From an uncultured Acidobacteriota bacterium (lineage in GTDB: Bacteria; Acidobacteriota; Blastocatellia; RBC074), in NCBI GenBank assembly GCA_902825875.1, contig CADECP010000007.1:124001-188000 (forward strand): DNA of 64,000 bases, in the 5' to 3' direction. Position 1 is the stretch's first letter. Each line of letters starts with the position of its first letter. This document shows positions 25,124-35,177 of this stretch, one piece after another. A model generated the notes under the pieces. The model was not told the origin of the DNA. It saw nothing but the letters and a program-made list of their open reading frames with translations, and did no database searches. The position numbers and the translations under genes were made by a program.

Positions 25124-28100
25124 ATGGCCAAAATTCGCGTCTCTTCGTCGTTCGCCCGTTCGATAGTTTTCACTTTGTGTCTGGCGCTTTGCCTTTCCGG
25201 CTTGCCGTTTCCAGCCAGCACGCAAAGCCAAACGCCTTCGCCCGGCGCTCGCACTCAAGGGGCGCCGAGTCCCAACCTGCCGAACATTGAAGCAGTGCGT
25301 TCTGCCCAACCAAAGGAAGTGAAGATACCGCCGCCGACACCAGCAAAACGCTGTCGCCATCACGACAAAAAGTGCAAAGATCTGAAAGAGAAGAAGGCTG
25401 TGAACAGATTCGCTCCTGCTGGTGATTTCTTCAAAAGTCTGATTGCCCAAAATCGCATTCAGGTTTCGGGGCAATCATTTGATTGGCGTAGTGATAAAAC
25501 AGGGCTTTTGCCTGAACTCGATTTTTTCTTTGGTGATTCACGGCGGGACGTTTCTGACTCAGGGTTTGGCGGAGAGATGGAAACCGATGAACAAAACCGT
25601 CAGCAATTGCCGCACTCATTTGCCAGTTCGCTTGTGCCTGTGACGGCGGCGCAGTTTCTCAGTTTCGAGACGATGAGAATGGACCCAAACAATCGCACAG
25701 GCGCTCCTGGCGAAGACCTTTTTTCCGGGAATTACAACTGGTCGCTTCCGCTCGTCAGCTTGGCCGGGCGTTCGGGACACGATCTGAATTTGACGCTTTC
25801 TTACAACTCATTGGTCTGGCTGAAGTCGGGTAGCTTGATGAGGTTCGACCCGGATTTGGGCTGGCCTGGCCCTGGCTTTCGTCTCGGCTTCCCAACTTTT
25901 TTTGGTCCCTACACCAATTCATTGACCAATCGCATTTCGTATCAAGTAATCACGCCATCCGGGAGCGTCATTGAGCTTCGGCAAGTCAACAGCACAACCT
26001 GGGATGCGGAAGATTCCAGCTATACGCGACTAACCTTAAACACCAGCGGCGATTACGTGCTAACCACAGCCGACGGCACACAATACATTTATGGCCAAGA
26101 CCTGATAATCAAAGACCGCAACGGCAATCTGATCACAGTTACTTACAATAGCGAAAATGGTCAGATTGGGACGATCACTGATACTCTGGGGCGTGTTTTG
26201 ACATTCAATTACGGCGAATTCTTTGAACTGCAAACCATCAAGCAGACCTGGAACGGCGGTCCGGATAAAACTCTGGCGACTTTTCATTATGCGGACGAAA
26301 CGATCTACACCAATTTTCAGGGGATGTTTCTTGAAAACGTGACTTATGGCCAGACAATCCCTGTGCTTTCCCACATAGACCTGCCTGATGGTTCGCGCTA
26401 CAAGTTTCAATACAACACTTATCTTCAAGTGAACAAGATCGAGCACTACGGCGGCCTGACCTTTTTACGATCCTGGCAATCTTACAATCTGCCGACAAGC
26501 CATTTATCCGGCGCTCAAACCGATTGCCCTCGCTTCACTCAACGCACAGACATGGCTTACGACTGGAATAATGGCGTGGCAACCAATTTTTGTTTTTCCG
26601 ACCCAAACCATCCCACCAAGCCGTGTGCCTGGGAACTCAATCATCCGTGGGGACAGGTCACGGCTCCCGACGGAACTACGCAAAAACAAATTTTCGCCAC
26701 CACCGGCTGGCAACGCGGTTTGCCAACACAAACTGAAACGTGGGCGAGCGGGGTAAAGAAAAAATGGACGACGTTGCAATGGGAGCAGGCCTGCGTCGGA
26801 ACTTTTTATCCTTGCAACCCGCGCATACCCGAAGCCAATGTTTACGACGATACTGATGGAAACGGCATTGCCGACAATCAGCGACGCACTACGACCACTT
26901 TCACCACTTACAACTTGCCAGTTGATGTTTCCGAATACGACGCCAATGCAACGACTGTATTGCGGCGAACACACACCGATTACAATTTGACTTCGACTTA
27001 TACGAATCGTCGCATCATCGGGTTGCCGTCGGCCAGCTTCTTGTACAATGGCGCGAACACGCTTTTTTCCAAAGTGGAATATGTTTACGATGAAAGCGGG
27101 TATCTGCAAGCGACTTCGGCGACGCCGACTCAGCACGATTCGACGAATTACGGCGTAGGCTTTCTGGCCGGGCGAGCCAACCAAACGACGGTTCGCCGCT
27201 ACGACGTGACCAACCAGACTTCCGTCGAATGGAAAACCGGATACAACATCACAGGCTCGCCTACGTTCAGCCGAGACCCGCGTTACAGCACGACCAACGC
27301 GCAAACGACGATCAGTTACACCGATGCCTGGGTGAACGTTTATGGCACTGATACACCGACCTTGAACACTTTTGCCTACCCGACGACGGTGACGGATATG
27401 GACGGGTACTCCTCGACGGTGAAATACGACTTCAATTGGGGCGCGGCGCGCTTCGTTACTGACCCCAAAGGAGCCGTGACGATGCACGAATACGAAGTGG
27501 CTGGTCGCCGATGGAAAACCACGAGCGGATACGGCAGCTCTTCGCCGTTTTACACCTCACTGAATTTCGATTCGCAGGGGAACTGGGTCAAAAGCTATTC
27601 CAGCATCGAATTGGGCCAGCCGGATTTTTACTCGATCACGACTTTCGACGGACACGGCAGAGTCCGCGCCACAGTCAGCGACCATCCCGGCAGCAGCGGC
27701 CAATATCGAGGCGTTTACAACGGCTACGACACGATGGGCAGATTGACACAAGTCTCGAACCCCACCGAAATTAACAGCGTCTGGAATCCCGTAGGCGACG
27801 ACTCGGCCGGCTGGGCCTGGAGCTTCCAAAGCTACGACTGGCAAGGCCGACCCCTCGTTTCCACCAACCAGGACGGTTCAACGCGAGTCGCCAGCTACAC
27901 CGGCTGCGGCTGCGCTGGTAGCGATGTCACCACATTGCAAGGTGAGCCAACGACCAGTTCGGGGCCGGAAAACAGGCGAACGCAAAAGTTCTGGAGAGAT
28001 GTTTTTGGCCGGACGATCAAGTCACAGGTTTTGAATTACGACGGCACGCCGTACAAAACGACGTTGACGGAATACAACACCCGAAATCAGGCGACGGCTA

Positions 28101-30628
28101 TCAAAGAATTCAAAGGCGACGCCGCCATCGGAGCTTCCTGTCCGTTGGGAACTTGTGAGCAAACCGATTTGGCTTACGACGGCCATGGACGATTGCAGAA
28201 ACGCTATTTGCCGATTTATCAGGACAACAATGTCGCTCCGCCTTACAACGGCAATCCTTCTGCCCGAAGCACGAATTTGCAGTATTACAGCGACGACACG
28301 CTTAACGTTGAAACCGATCCGCGCGGAGCGACCGCGACGTTCACGTACAACAACCGCAAGCTGGTCAGCGGAATCAGCTATTACTCGCCCAGCGGAGTGG
28401 CCGCCAAACCGAACGTATCTTTCAGCTACGATCAACTCGGCATTCGGACGTTTATGTCCGATGGCGCGGGAACGGTGACTTACAACATCAACACATTGGG
28501 ACAGATTCAATCTGAAACCCGTCAGTTCACGATGTCCGGTGCGCCGACCAGCCCTTTTACGGTGAATTACGATTACGGTTTGGCGGGGCAGTTGAAATCC
28601 GTCACCGATCCTTTCGGCGACCAGATCAATTACAGTTACGACAAAGCCGGAAGGCTGACTGCGGCAACGGGCGCGACGCCGTTTGCGGGCATCACGAATT
28701 ACCTGAGCGGCGTCCAGTACCGCGCCTGGGGAGCGGTGAAAAACAATCGCACTTACGACATTCGGATGAGGCTGACTTCTGCCTATCAGTCCACAGGCGC
28801 GATCAATTACCAGTACAACAAAGCCAACGACCTGACTTATGCCGAAATGACTACTGGCTCGCCGTATCACCAAACTTACGGTTACGATCATATGGGAAGG
28901 TTAGGTAGTGTCAGCACGCCGGAGATCACCGTGCCGAGCCAGTATGTTTTGACGCAATCCGACCCGCCAAACGGATTGCCGCCCAACACTAAGGTGAGGC
29001 CGTTCACGACCAGCGTTACTTATGACGAATTCGACAACGCCACCAGTTCCGGCGGTAATTATTGGCACGACATCACGCCGAACCTGATTCCCACGCCACA
29101 ATCGTTCACGACGACTTACGTCAATGGTCGGGCGAAAAAGGACGGCGTGGCCGGAAAGGTGTACAACAACAAAGACGAAGTTTGGACTTACAACGCAATG
29201 GGGCAGGTTACGTATGACACGCGCACCGGAGAAACTTATGACGCTGCCGGTCAGAAGACCCGAACGGACAATGGCCCGAACATTTACGTCAATTACGCTT
29301 ATGACGGTGACGGAAGGCAGGTGAAATTCGACCAGAAACGCGATGATGGCACGACCGAATTGCGATTCCGAATTTACAGCACAGTGCTTGGCGGATTGCT
29401 GAGCGATGTCAAAGCAGCCGGGCAAAAGATCGAAACCCGCGTTTACACCTTCGTTTACCCGGAAAGCACCGTTCGCCAAGTGAAGGCTTACAGCGTGCCG
29501 AACGGTGGCAGCTATCCCGACACAGTAGTCTTTGAAGGCTCCGACCCGCACGGAACCCGCGCGACGGTTTGGGACAGAGATACGAACACCAACAAAACAC
29601 TTGCCCTTGCCTCGCCGGGGGCGTACGTTGAAGACATCAACTGGCAAGGGATGAAAGACCGGTACGTCAGTAACATCGGCAGTCAGGTTTCGTACGGACA
29701 GTATGCCGCCAGCCACGCGCTGGACAATTACCACGTCAACATTGATCCGCGAAACCCCGGCACCGGATGCAGTCTTGATGGAGTAAAAGAGCGGTGCGAT
29801 AAAGTTCTTCAAGCCGCCAATCAAGGCAGTTTGGATTTGGAGAAAACCGTTTTCTCTACAACAGGCGGCAGAGGCGGAGTCGGCGGTGACACAGGAATTC
29901 TTGCCGGAGTCTTTACAAACGCCCAAAACAGCCTTAAGAGGAATAAGGAACAAGCCTGCAAAAACAACTGCGCAATTGGCCCAGACGGCGAACCAATCAC
30001 CCCGGCAACGGTTTATCCAACAAATTTCTTTTTAGGCAGTCTGTTCCAGCAAAATGGGGGACAGCAAAATAATCCTCCCATATCTGATTGCAGGCGATTT
30101 GTAGATTATCTTGTTGGGACAGTAGAAAATATCAATCGCATCAATAGTGAAACAAACGTACCGCATGATCGCTATAATACGAGGAGAGATAGAGCCGGTT
30201 ACAATTTGTTAGCTGAAGCACGTAGCCGGGCAAGACGACTTGGTACCCAAACCTTTGATGGATTTAGGAATGCACTAACGAATGGAGCACAAAATGACGG
30301 TGTTTACCAGCATGTTTTAGCGCATGCTGGCGCCACAATAATAGGAGAGAGACCGCTCCCGTGGGAAGTAGCATTGTTCATGCCAACAGGTACTACTGGA
30401 GGAAGAAGAGCAACAACTGGTACTGAGTTAACTACTTTTGCTCTTCAAGAAGATGAACGACAACGAGATGATCCGGGACTCCAAGGTAGAAGAGCAGAAT
30501 CAGAAGCTGAAATTGCAGATGATCATGCGGGCAGGCTAGTTGGAGGACATATGATGAGAGGGCTTTCAGGAGAAATTAACAGCGAACAACTGCGGCAAGC
30601 ACTTTTTGGCACCTTATGTGAACGTTGA
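25124..30628 (+). CDS. Secreted RHS/YD-repeat protein, possible polymorphic toxin
   Basis: The protein has 1834 residues from the ATG at 25124 (AGGAG upstream). A signal peptide (about 1-37) and a Pro/Lys-rich pro-region are followed by an N-terminal region (TGAPGEDLFSGNYNWSLPLVSLAGR). Then come many YD repeats (YDxxGRL/YTYDxxGN types, such as YDTMGRLTQVSNP, YDKAGRLTAATGA, YDHMGRLGSVSTP) to about residue 1480. Such repeats build a shell around a C-terminal payload. The last 300 residues or so have different, AT-richer codon use and no YD repeats (conserved-looking part: NVPHDRYNTRRDRAGYNLL, YQHVLAHAGA). I cannot assign a toxin family. No DPxGL-type cleavage motif is obvious. A small lipoprotein gene follows after 10 bases. 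Confidence 0.85.
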   Translation: MAKIRVSSSFARSIVFTLCLALCLSGLPFPASTQSQTPSPGARTQGAPSPNLPNIEAVRSAQPKEVKIPPPTPAKRCRHHDKKCKDLKEKKAVNRFAPAGDFFKSLIAQNRIQVSGQSFDWRSDKTGLLPELDFFFGDSRRDVSDSGFGGEMETDEQNRQQLPHSFASSLVPVTAAQFLSFETMRMDPNNRTGAPGEDLFSGNYNWSLPLVSLAGRSGHDLNLTLSYNSLVWLKSGSLMRFDPDLGWPGPGFRLGFPTFFGPYTNSLTNRISYQVITPSGSVIELRQVNSTTWDAEDSSYTRLTLNTSGDYVLTTADGTQYIYGQDLIIKDRNGNLITVTYNSENGQIGTITDTLGRVLTFNYGEFFELQTIKQTWNGGPDKTLATFHYADETIYTNFQGMFLENVTYGQTIPVLSHIDLPDGSRYKFQYNTYLQVNKIEHYGGLTFLRSWQSYNLPTSHLSGAQTDCPRFTQRTDMAYDWNNGVATNFCFSDPNHPTKPCAWELNHPWGQVTAPDGTTQKQIFATTGWQRGLPTQTETWASGVKKKWTTLQWEQACVGTFYPCNPRIPEANVYDDTDGNGIADNQRRTTTTFTTYNLPVDVSEYDANATTVLRRTHTDYNLTSTYTNRRIIGLPSASFLYNGANTLFSKVEYVYDESGYLQATSATPTQHDSTNYGVGFLAGRANQTTVRRYDVTNQTSVEWKTGYNITGSPTFSRDPRYSTTNAQTTISYTDAWVNVYGTDTPTLNTFAYPTTVTDMDGYSSTVKYDFNWGAARFVTDPKGAVTMHEYEVAGRRWKTTSGYGSSSPFYTSLNFDSQGNWVKSYSSIELGQPDFYSITTFDGHGRVRATVSDHPGSSGQYRGVYNGYDTMGRLTQVSNPTEINSVWNPVGDDSAGWAWSFQSYDWQGRPLVSTNQDGSTRVASYTGCGCAGSDVTTLQGEPTTSSGPENRRTQKFWRDVFGRTIKSQVLNYDGTPYKTTLTEYNTRNQATAIKEFKGDAAIGASCPLGTCEQTDLAYDGHGRLQKRYLPIYQDNNVAPPYNGNPSARSTNLQYYSDDTLNVETDPRGATATFTYNNRKLVSGISYYSPSGVAAKPNVSFSYDQLGIRTFMSDGAGTVTYNINTLGQIQSETRQFTMSGAPTSPFTVNYDYGLAGQLKSVTDPFGDQINYSYDKAGRLTAATGATPFAGITNYLSGVQYRAWGAVKNNRTYDIRMRLTSAYQSTGAINYQYNKANDLTYAEMTTGSPYHQTYGYDHMGRLGSVSTPEITVPSQYVLTQSDPPNGLPPNTKVRPFTTSVTYDEFDNATSSGGNYWHDITPNLIPTPQSFTTTYVNGRAKKDGVAGKVYNNKDEVWTYNAMGQVTYDTRTGETYDAAGQKTRTDNGPNIYVNYAYDGDGRQVKFDQKRDDGTTELRFRIYSTVLGGLLSDVKAAGQKIETRVYTFVYPESTVRQVKAYSVPNGGSYPDTVVFEGSDPHGTRATVWDRDTNTNKTLALASPGAYVEDINWQGMKDRYVSNIGSQVSYGQYAASHALDNYHVNIDPRNPGTGCSLDGVKERCDKVLQAANQGSLDLEKTVFSTTGGRGGVGGDTGILAGVFTNAQNSLKRNKEQACKNNCAIGPDGEPITPATVYPTNFFLGSLFQQNGGQQNNPPISDCRRFVDYLVGTVENINRINSETNVPHDRYNTRRDRAGYNLLAEARSRARRLGTQTFDGFRNALTNGAQNDGVYQHVLAHAGATIIGERPLPWEVALFMPTGTTGGRRATTGTELTTFALQEDERQRDDPGLQGRRAESEAEIADDHAGRLVGGHMMRGLSGEINSEQLRQALFGTLCER

Positions 30629-30638
30629 GGTAACAATA

Positions 30639-31304
30639 ATGAAAACAATTAGCTCATCTATTTCCTTAATCATAATTCTTTTCTTGGGAAGTTGTGGAGA
30701 TAAGCTATACAGCCTTACGACAACTTCCCCTGGGAAGACTTATAAAATTCAATTGAATGAGGTGAAAACTGAAATTACTTCTCAAAACCTCTTGCCATAT
30801 AAAGTCACTTTTGAACTTGAAAGAAATGGTCGCGTAGTTGTTGAAAACGCAATTCTCTATTCTGGCGATGAGTTGGACCCAAGATTTGGAATCATTGCCT
30901 CGGAATCAGAATGGATAAGCGAGAAGGTGATAAGGTTTGGCAGGGAAAAAGCGAATGCAGTTAAACCATATGACTGGCTAGAGTTTCACAATGAATCTAG
31001 TCAACCTCTGACCTATGTGTTCGTTTCTTGGACAATATCTAATCCTAATCCTAATGAGAGGTTCTTGCTGCTAGATGTTAAGCCAGATGAAAAGATTCGT
31101 ATGCAGGTCGCGTCTCAGGCAAAGACAGGGGCAGATATGAGTGTGATTGGTTGCCAGGGGAGATTTGAGGATGGAAAGAATCTCGGTATGGCCACGAGGA
31201 ACTTTAAGGTCGTAGGAAAATACACGTCACCATCTAATTACTCAATAAAGGTTAGAAATAGTGAGACTCTGATAGAAAGTCGCGAGTATCAGGCTAATAA
31301 ATAA
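30639..31304 (+). CDS. Lipoprotein after the RHS gene, candidate immunity protein
   Basis: The protein has 221 residues. The signal peptide ends in lipobox LGSC (residues 16-19), so it should be membrane-anchored on the periplasmic side. The remainder looks like a beta-rich domain (SPGKTYKIQLNEVKTEI, NRVVVENAIL-like strands, SEKVIRFGREKANAVKPYDWLEFHN). No known family comes to mind. The ATG at 30639 has GAGGT upstream and lies 10 bases after the RHS stop. Codon use is AT-rich like the RHS C-terminus, which fits transfer as a toxin-immunity cassette. The immunity role is inference from position alone. Confidence 0.65.
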   Translation: MKTISSSISLIIILFLGSCGDKLYSLTTTSPGKTYKIQLNEVKTEITSQNLLPYKVTFELERNGRVVVENAILYSGDELDPRFGIIASESEWISEKVIRFGREKANAVKPYDWLEFHNESSQPLTYVFVSWTISNPNPNERFLLLDVKPDEKIRMQVASQAKTGADMSVIGCQGRFEDGKNLGMATRNFKVVGKYTSPSNYSIKVRNSETLIESREYQANK

Positions 31305-31332
31305 ACTGTGACCACCTCAGGCGGGCGTAGCC

Positions 31333-31655
31333 TTAGCGCAATACCGTTTCTTCCATCTTGAAAGATTCGTCGTTCCCGTCTTCGCCATCTGCCAAACTCT
31401 CCAAATCGGCCAAGCCTTCTTCGGTCAGCGGGCGAATTGCCAGCACAACGTTGTCGGCTTTGTAAATTTCGATCAGCGATGAGCCGGTCAGGCGGCCTTC
31501 GATCAGAGCTTCTCGGAGAGCGGGGCTTCGACAAATTTCTGCAAGGCTCGGCGCAGCGGGCGTGCGCCGTAGCTGCGGTCGGCACAGGTTTGTTCGACCA
31601 CCCAACGTTTGGCGTCGTCCGTCAGTTGAATCTGAAGTTGGCGTAACGAAAGCCG
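31333..31655 (-). pseudogene. clpC: clpC C-terminal remnant, frameshifted
   Basis: On the minus strand the translation reads LTDDAKRWVVEQ...DRSYGARPLRRALQKFVEAPLSE, a clear match to the last part of the ClpC/ClpB AAA+ unfoldase. A two-base insertion near 31509-31514 then breaks the frame; the next frame continues with EALIEGRLTGSS and an acidic tail to a stop at 31333. No start or upstream ATPase domains are present, so this is a fragment of at most 105 codons. Further upstream (to about 31780) the frame carries other unrecognised residues ([20 protein letters not shown]). It borders the AT-rich RHS cassette and probably marks a rearrangement junction. Confidence 0.8.
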
Positions 31656-31957
31656 AATCAAGGGCGCAATAACCGGCTGGCTGCTTTGACTTCACCCGTC
31701 AGCTTGTAAATCGGATAGGTTTTTCCTTTTTCCAGATACGCATCCGGGAAGTTCCGCCATCAACGAGCCAAGCCCCTAACCCTCCTGCCTAAATTTTGAA
31801 TCCTGCAACAGAAAGCGATGCGCTCCCGGTGCGTGTGGTATGCTTGGCGGCCAGAACCCGCTGAGCGGTTTCAATCAACAATAGTTTCATCGAAAAACGG
31901 ATTGCGTTGTAGGCTGGTTGGCTGCCGCAGGGCGAGCTTTAACCGGACGATTCACCT
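31656..31957. other. Spacer between clpC remnant and cdaA
   Basis: The spacer has about 300 bases. A short minus-strand frame (about 31675-31760) may be another gene fragment; no family is recognised. I found no clear promoter for cdaA. No gene is supported here. Confidence 0.4.
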
Positions 31958-32893
31958 ATGAACGAGTTGTGGGCTTATGCAGTGTGGGCTTGGCAATTTG
32001 TCGAGTTGCGCCACGTCATAGATATTTTGCTGGTCGCCTTCCTGATTTATGAATTGCTCAGGTTGGCGCATGGGACTCGTGCTGTCCAAATGGGCGTAGG
32101 GCTGTTGCTGGTCGGGTTACTTTACGCATTTTCCAGTTTTTTGGGGCTTAGCACCTTGCAATGGGTTTTGCGGAACGTCGCCGTTTATGTCGGATTTGGC
32201 GTGATTGTCTTGTTTCAGCAGGAAATTCGCGCTGTTTTGACGCGGTTGGGGAATAACATTCGATTGCCGTTTTCGCGGCAACAGCAACGTGCGCGAAACC
32301 CATTTGGGCAGGAATGGTATGACGAAGTCGTGTTGGCGGCGACCACGCTGGCTTCGGAAAAGCTTGGCGCGTTGATTGTGTTCGAGCGCGAAGTCGGATT
32401 GAAAACTCTGGTCGAAAGCGGTATCCGATTGGACGCGCGAATCAGTTACGACCTGCTGGTGACGATCTTCAACAAAAACACTACGCTGCATGACGGAGCG
32501 GTCATCATCAGCAACAACCGTGTGGCGGCGGCGTGTTGTTTTTTGCCGCTGACTCAAAACCCTCTGGTTTCGCGTGAACTTGGAACCCGGCATCGGTCGG
32601 CCATCGGCGCAACCGAAGACAGCGACGCTTTTGCCGTCATCGTTTCCGAGGAAACCGGCGCGATTTCCTTTGCCATCGAAGGCCGTTTGAAACGCAATCT
32701 GGACGGTCCGGGGTTGCGACGTCGAATCCAGCAGGCGATGGAACCCTGGCGAAGCGAAAAAGAATCTGAAGAACTGGAATTGGAAGAACGCGAACGCGAG
32801 CGCGAAATTGATGAATTAGTGACGGCTCGCAAACGCGAACGACAAGCAACTCATCGCGCCAAAACCGAAGAGGTACAGGAGGGATCAACATGA
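31958..32893 (+). CDS. cdaA: Diadenylate cyclase CdaA
   Basis: The protein has 311 residues. Three membrane helices (about 18-90) are followed by the DAC domain with both catalytic motifs, DGA (179-181 in TLHDGAVII) and RHR (211-213 in GTRHRSAIG). The charged C-terminal tail (about 250-311) is longer than in Firmicutes CdaA. It condenses two ATP to c-di-AMP at the membrane. It is followed by cdaR and glmM with overlapping stops and starts, the well-known cdaA-cdaR-glmM arrangement in which GlmM and CdaR modulate the cyclase. Confidence 0.95.
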   Translation: MNELWAYAVWAWQFVELRHVIDILLVAFLIYELLRLAHGTRAVQMGVGLLLVGLLYAFSSFLGLSTLQWVLRNVAVYVGFGVIVLFQQEIRAVLTRLGNNIRLPFSRQQQRARNPFGQEWYDEVVLAATTLASEKLGALIVFEREVGLKTLVESGIRLDARISYDLLVTIFNKNTTLHDGAVIISNNRVAAACCFLPLTQNPLVSRELGTRHRSAIGATEDSDAFAVIVSEETGAISFAIEGRLKRNLDGPGLRRRIQQAMEPWRSEKESEELELEEREREREIDELVTARKRERQATHRAKTEEVQEGST

Positions 32894-33828
32894 TGAAACC
32901 TTCCCGTTTTTGGCATAGAGTTCGCCACTCGCAAATTGAAAATAAAGGGTTGCTGGCGCTGGCGCTGGTGCTGGCTGTCGGATTGTTCGTTATTTCGCGC
33001 CAGCCGATCAGCGACGTGAAACTGTTCAATGTTCCGCTGGAGTTTCGAGGTCAGCGACCTGATGTCGAAATCAGCGGAGAGATTACGCAAACGGTCAATG
33101 TTCGCGTGCGTGGGCCGCGCGATTTGGTTCGCGGTCTGACGCCGACTCAGCTTTCGGTCATCGCCGATGTGACTGATAAAGAAGCAGGCGAGCGTGTGGT
33201 GCAGCTTCGTCCGGGCGATGTGTCGTTGCCGGATAATGCCATACAGGTTATTCAGGTCGAACCGGCGAGTTTGCGTTTGGTGCTGGAACCGAAGGTCAGC
33301 AAACAGGTCACGGTCGAAGCGCAATACACAGGGCAGCTTGCCGAAGGGGTGGAGTTTTATTCTGCCCGGTTGGAACCTTCAACAGTTGTCATCGAAGGCG
33401 CGCAATCGCATTTGGCCAAAGTCAGTCGCGTGATGACCGAAACCGTAAATTTGAATGGCCGTAACAGTTCGTTCAGCGTGGTTGTGGACGTTGAAACGCC
33501 GCATCCTTCGTTGCGCGTGCTGACACCAGACCCGGTCAGGCTTTCTGTTGAAATTGGCGAACGAAGAAATTTCAGACGGTTTGCCAATGTCGCGGTTCAA
33601 TGGTTGAATCCGTCGCCGGGCTTACGGCTGTTGACCAAAACCGTTACTGTGGAATTGTTCGGACCGAAATCGGCTGTGGACTCGATTCAGGAAAAAGAGT
33701 TGCGCGCCGAAATCACCACAGGCTCCGACACGACTGCTGTTCAGCCCAAAATCGTTCTCCCCACAAATGCCGGTCCCCGAATTGAAATCCGCAACATCAT
33801 TCCAAACGAGGTGAAGTTCAAAAAATAA
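32890..33828 (+). CDS. cdaR: YbbR-like regulator CdaR
   Basis: The protein has 312 residues. An N-terminal membrane helix (about 17-35, LLALALVLAVGLFVI) is followed by repeated YbbR domains, each with a VxVRGPxxLVRGLTPTQLSVxADV-like or EPSTVVIEGAQSHLAKVSRV-like core. YbbR proteins bind CdaA from outside the membrane and tune c-di-AMP synthesis. ATG follows AGGAGG and overlaps the cdaA stop by four bases. Confidence 0.92.
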   Translation: MMKPSRFWHRVRHSQIENKGLLALALVLAVGLFVISRQPISDVKLFNVPLEFRGQRPDVEISGEITQTVNVRVRGPRDLVRGLTPTQLSVIADVTDKEAGERVVQLRPGDVSLPDNAIQVIQVEPASLRLVLEPKVSKQVTVEAQYTGQLAEGVEFYSARLEPSTVVIEGAQSHLAKVSRVMTETVNLNGRNSSFSVVVDVETPHPSLRVLTPDPVRLSVEIGERRNFRRFANVAVQWLNPSPGLRLLTKTVTVELFGPKSAVDSIQEKELRAEITTGSDTTAVQPKIVLPTNAGPRIEIRNIIPNEVKFKK

Positions 33829-35171
33829 TGGGTAAGTTTTTTGGCACTGACGGCATTCGCGGCGAAGCGGGACAGTTTCCGCTCGACGAACCTACCATCG
33901 AACGCATTGGCTATGCGTTGGCAAAAGAACTCGCGTTGCGATTGAAACGCCCGCCACAAATCGTCATTGGTTGCGACACGCGCGAATCCGGCGATTGGAT
34001 GGAAGCAGCCATCGCTCGCGGAGCGTTTACCGCAGGTGGCAACGTGCGTTCAGCCGGAGTAATTACCACGCCCGGCGTCGCGTATTTGACGCGCGTGCTT
34101 GATGCTGACGCCGGAGTTGTCATTTCGGCATCGCACAATCCGTATCAGGACAACGGCATCAAGGTTTTTGCGCCTTCGGGCAAAAAGCTGGATGACGAAG
34201 CCGAGTTTGCCATCGAACGCAGCATCGAAGCCGACGTTACCGGTTTTGCGACGATGCGAGAGGAGCCGCTTCATTCCGACGCCAAACTGAAAGAGCGGTA
34301 TCTGGCTTTTCTGCGTGATGAAATTGGCAGGGAATTGAACTTGTCCGGTTTGAAGCTGGTGGTGGATTGCGCCAACGGTGCGTCGTATGAACTTGCGCCG
34401 AAATTGTTTGCCGCGCTCGGCGCGGAATTGACGGTCATCAATGCCGACCCGACCGGACGTAACATCAATTTGAATTGCGGTTCGCTGCATCCTGAAAAGT
34501 TGCAATCGGCAGTGTTGGCAGCGAGCGCCGACGCCGGACTCGCTTTTGACGGAGACGCTGATCGTTTGTTGATGGTGGACGAACGCGGGCAATTGGTGGA
34601 CGGCGATCAAATGTTGTTTGTGACGGCGGAGCATCTGGCCGAACAGGGCAAACTTGCAGGCAATCGAGTCGTGGCGACGGTGATGAGCAACATGGGGCTG
34701 GAGGTCGCTTTGCGAGAACGCGGCGTCGAATTGATTCGCACGTCGGTTGGCGACAAAAACGTGCTGGATGAATTACTGAAAAACGGCGGCAGCATCGGCG
34801 GCGAACAATCCGGCCACATCATCTTTCCTGAAATCAGTCTGGCGGGCGATGGAATGATTACGGCCTTGGAAATGTTGCGCGTGATGGCTGAATCCAAAAA
34901 AACGCTGAGCCAGCTTGTCGGCGGTTTCACGCGCTACCCGCAAATCATCATCAATGTCAGAGTCGCCAGCAAACCGCCGCTCGATTCCATCGCTCCGATC
35001 AAGGAAGCCATCGCGCGCATCGAAACTGAATTGGCCGGAAAGGGCAGGTTGTTGCTTCGTTATTCTGGAACGGAAAACCTGGCGCGCGTGATGATCGAAG
35101 GCGCGGACGAACAATCCATCCGTCATCAAGCCGAATCGCTTGCTCAATTGTTGAAAGAACAAATCGGCTGA
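33828..35171 (+). CDS. glmM: Phosphoglucosamine mutase
   Basis: The protein has 447 residues, normal for the family. GTDGIRG is at the N-terminus, the phosphoserine loop is SASHNP (catalytic S102), the metal loop DGDADR occurs in AFDGDADRLLMVDERG, the sugar loop is GGEQSGH, and the phosphate-binding RYSGTEN is near the end. It converts glucosamine-6-phosphate to glucosamine-1-phosphate for cell-wall precursors. The start overlaps the cdaR stop (TAATG). The 3' end meets the convergent arsN2 gene 6 bases away. Confidence 0.97.
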   Translation: MGKFFGTDGIRGEAGQFPLDEPTIERIGYALAKELALRLKRPPQIVIGCDTRESGDWMEAAIARGAFTAGGNVRSAGVITTPGVAYLTRVLDADAGVVISASHNPYQDNGIKVFAPSGKKLDDEAEFAIERSIEADVTGFATMREEPLHSDAKLKERYLAFLRDEIGRELNLSGLKLVVDCANGASYELAPKLFAALGAELTVINADPTGRNINLNCGSLHPEKLQSAVLAASADAGLAFDGDADRLLMVDERGQLVDGDQMLFVTAEHLAEQGKLAGNRVVATVMSNMGLEVALRERGVELIRTSVGDKNVLDELLKNGGSIGGEQSGHIIFPEISLAGDGMITALEMLRVMAESKKTLSQLVGGFTRYPQIIINVRVASKPPLDSIAPIKEAIARIETELAGKGRLLLRYSGTENLARVMIEGADEQSIRHQAESLAQLLKEQIG

Positions 35172-35177
35172 TTTGAG

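Noticed and set aside
26504..29953. Several long minus-strand frames opposite the RHS gene
   Set aside because: The plus strand carries consistent YD repeats throughout; the minus frames show no domains or ribosome binding sites.
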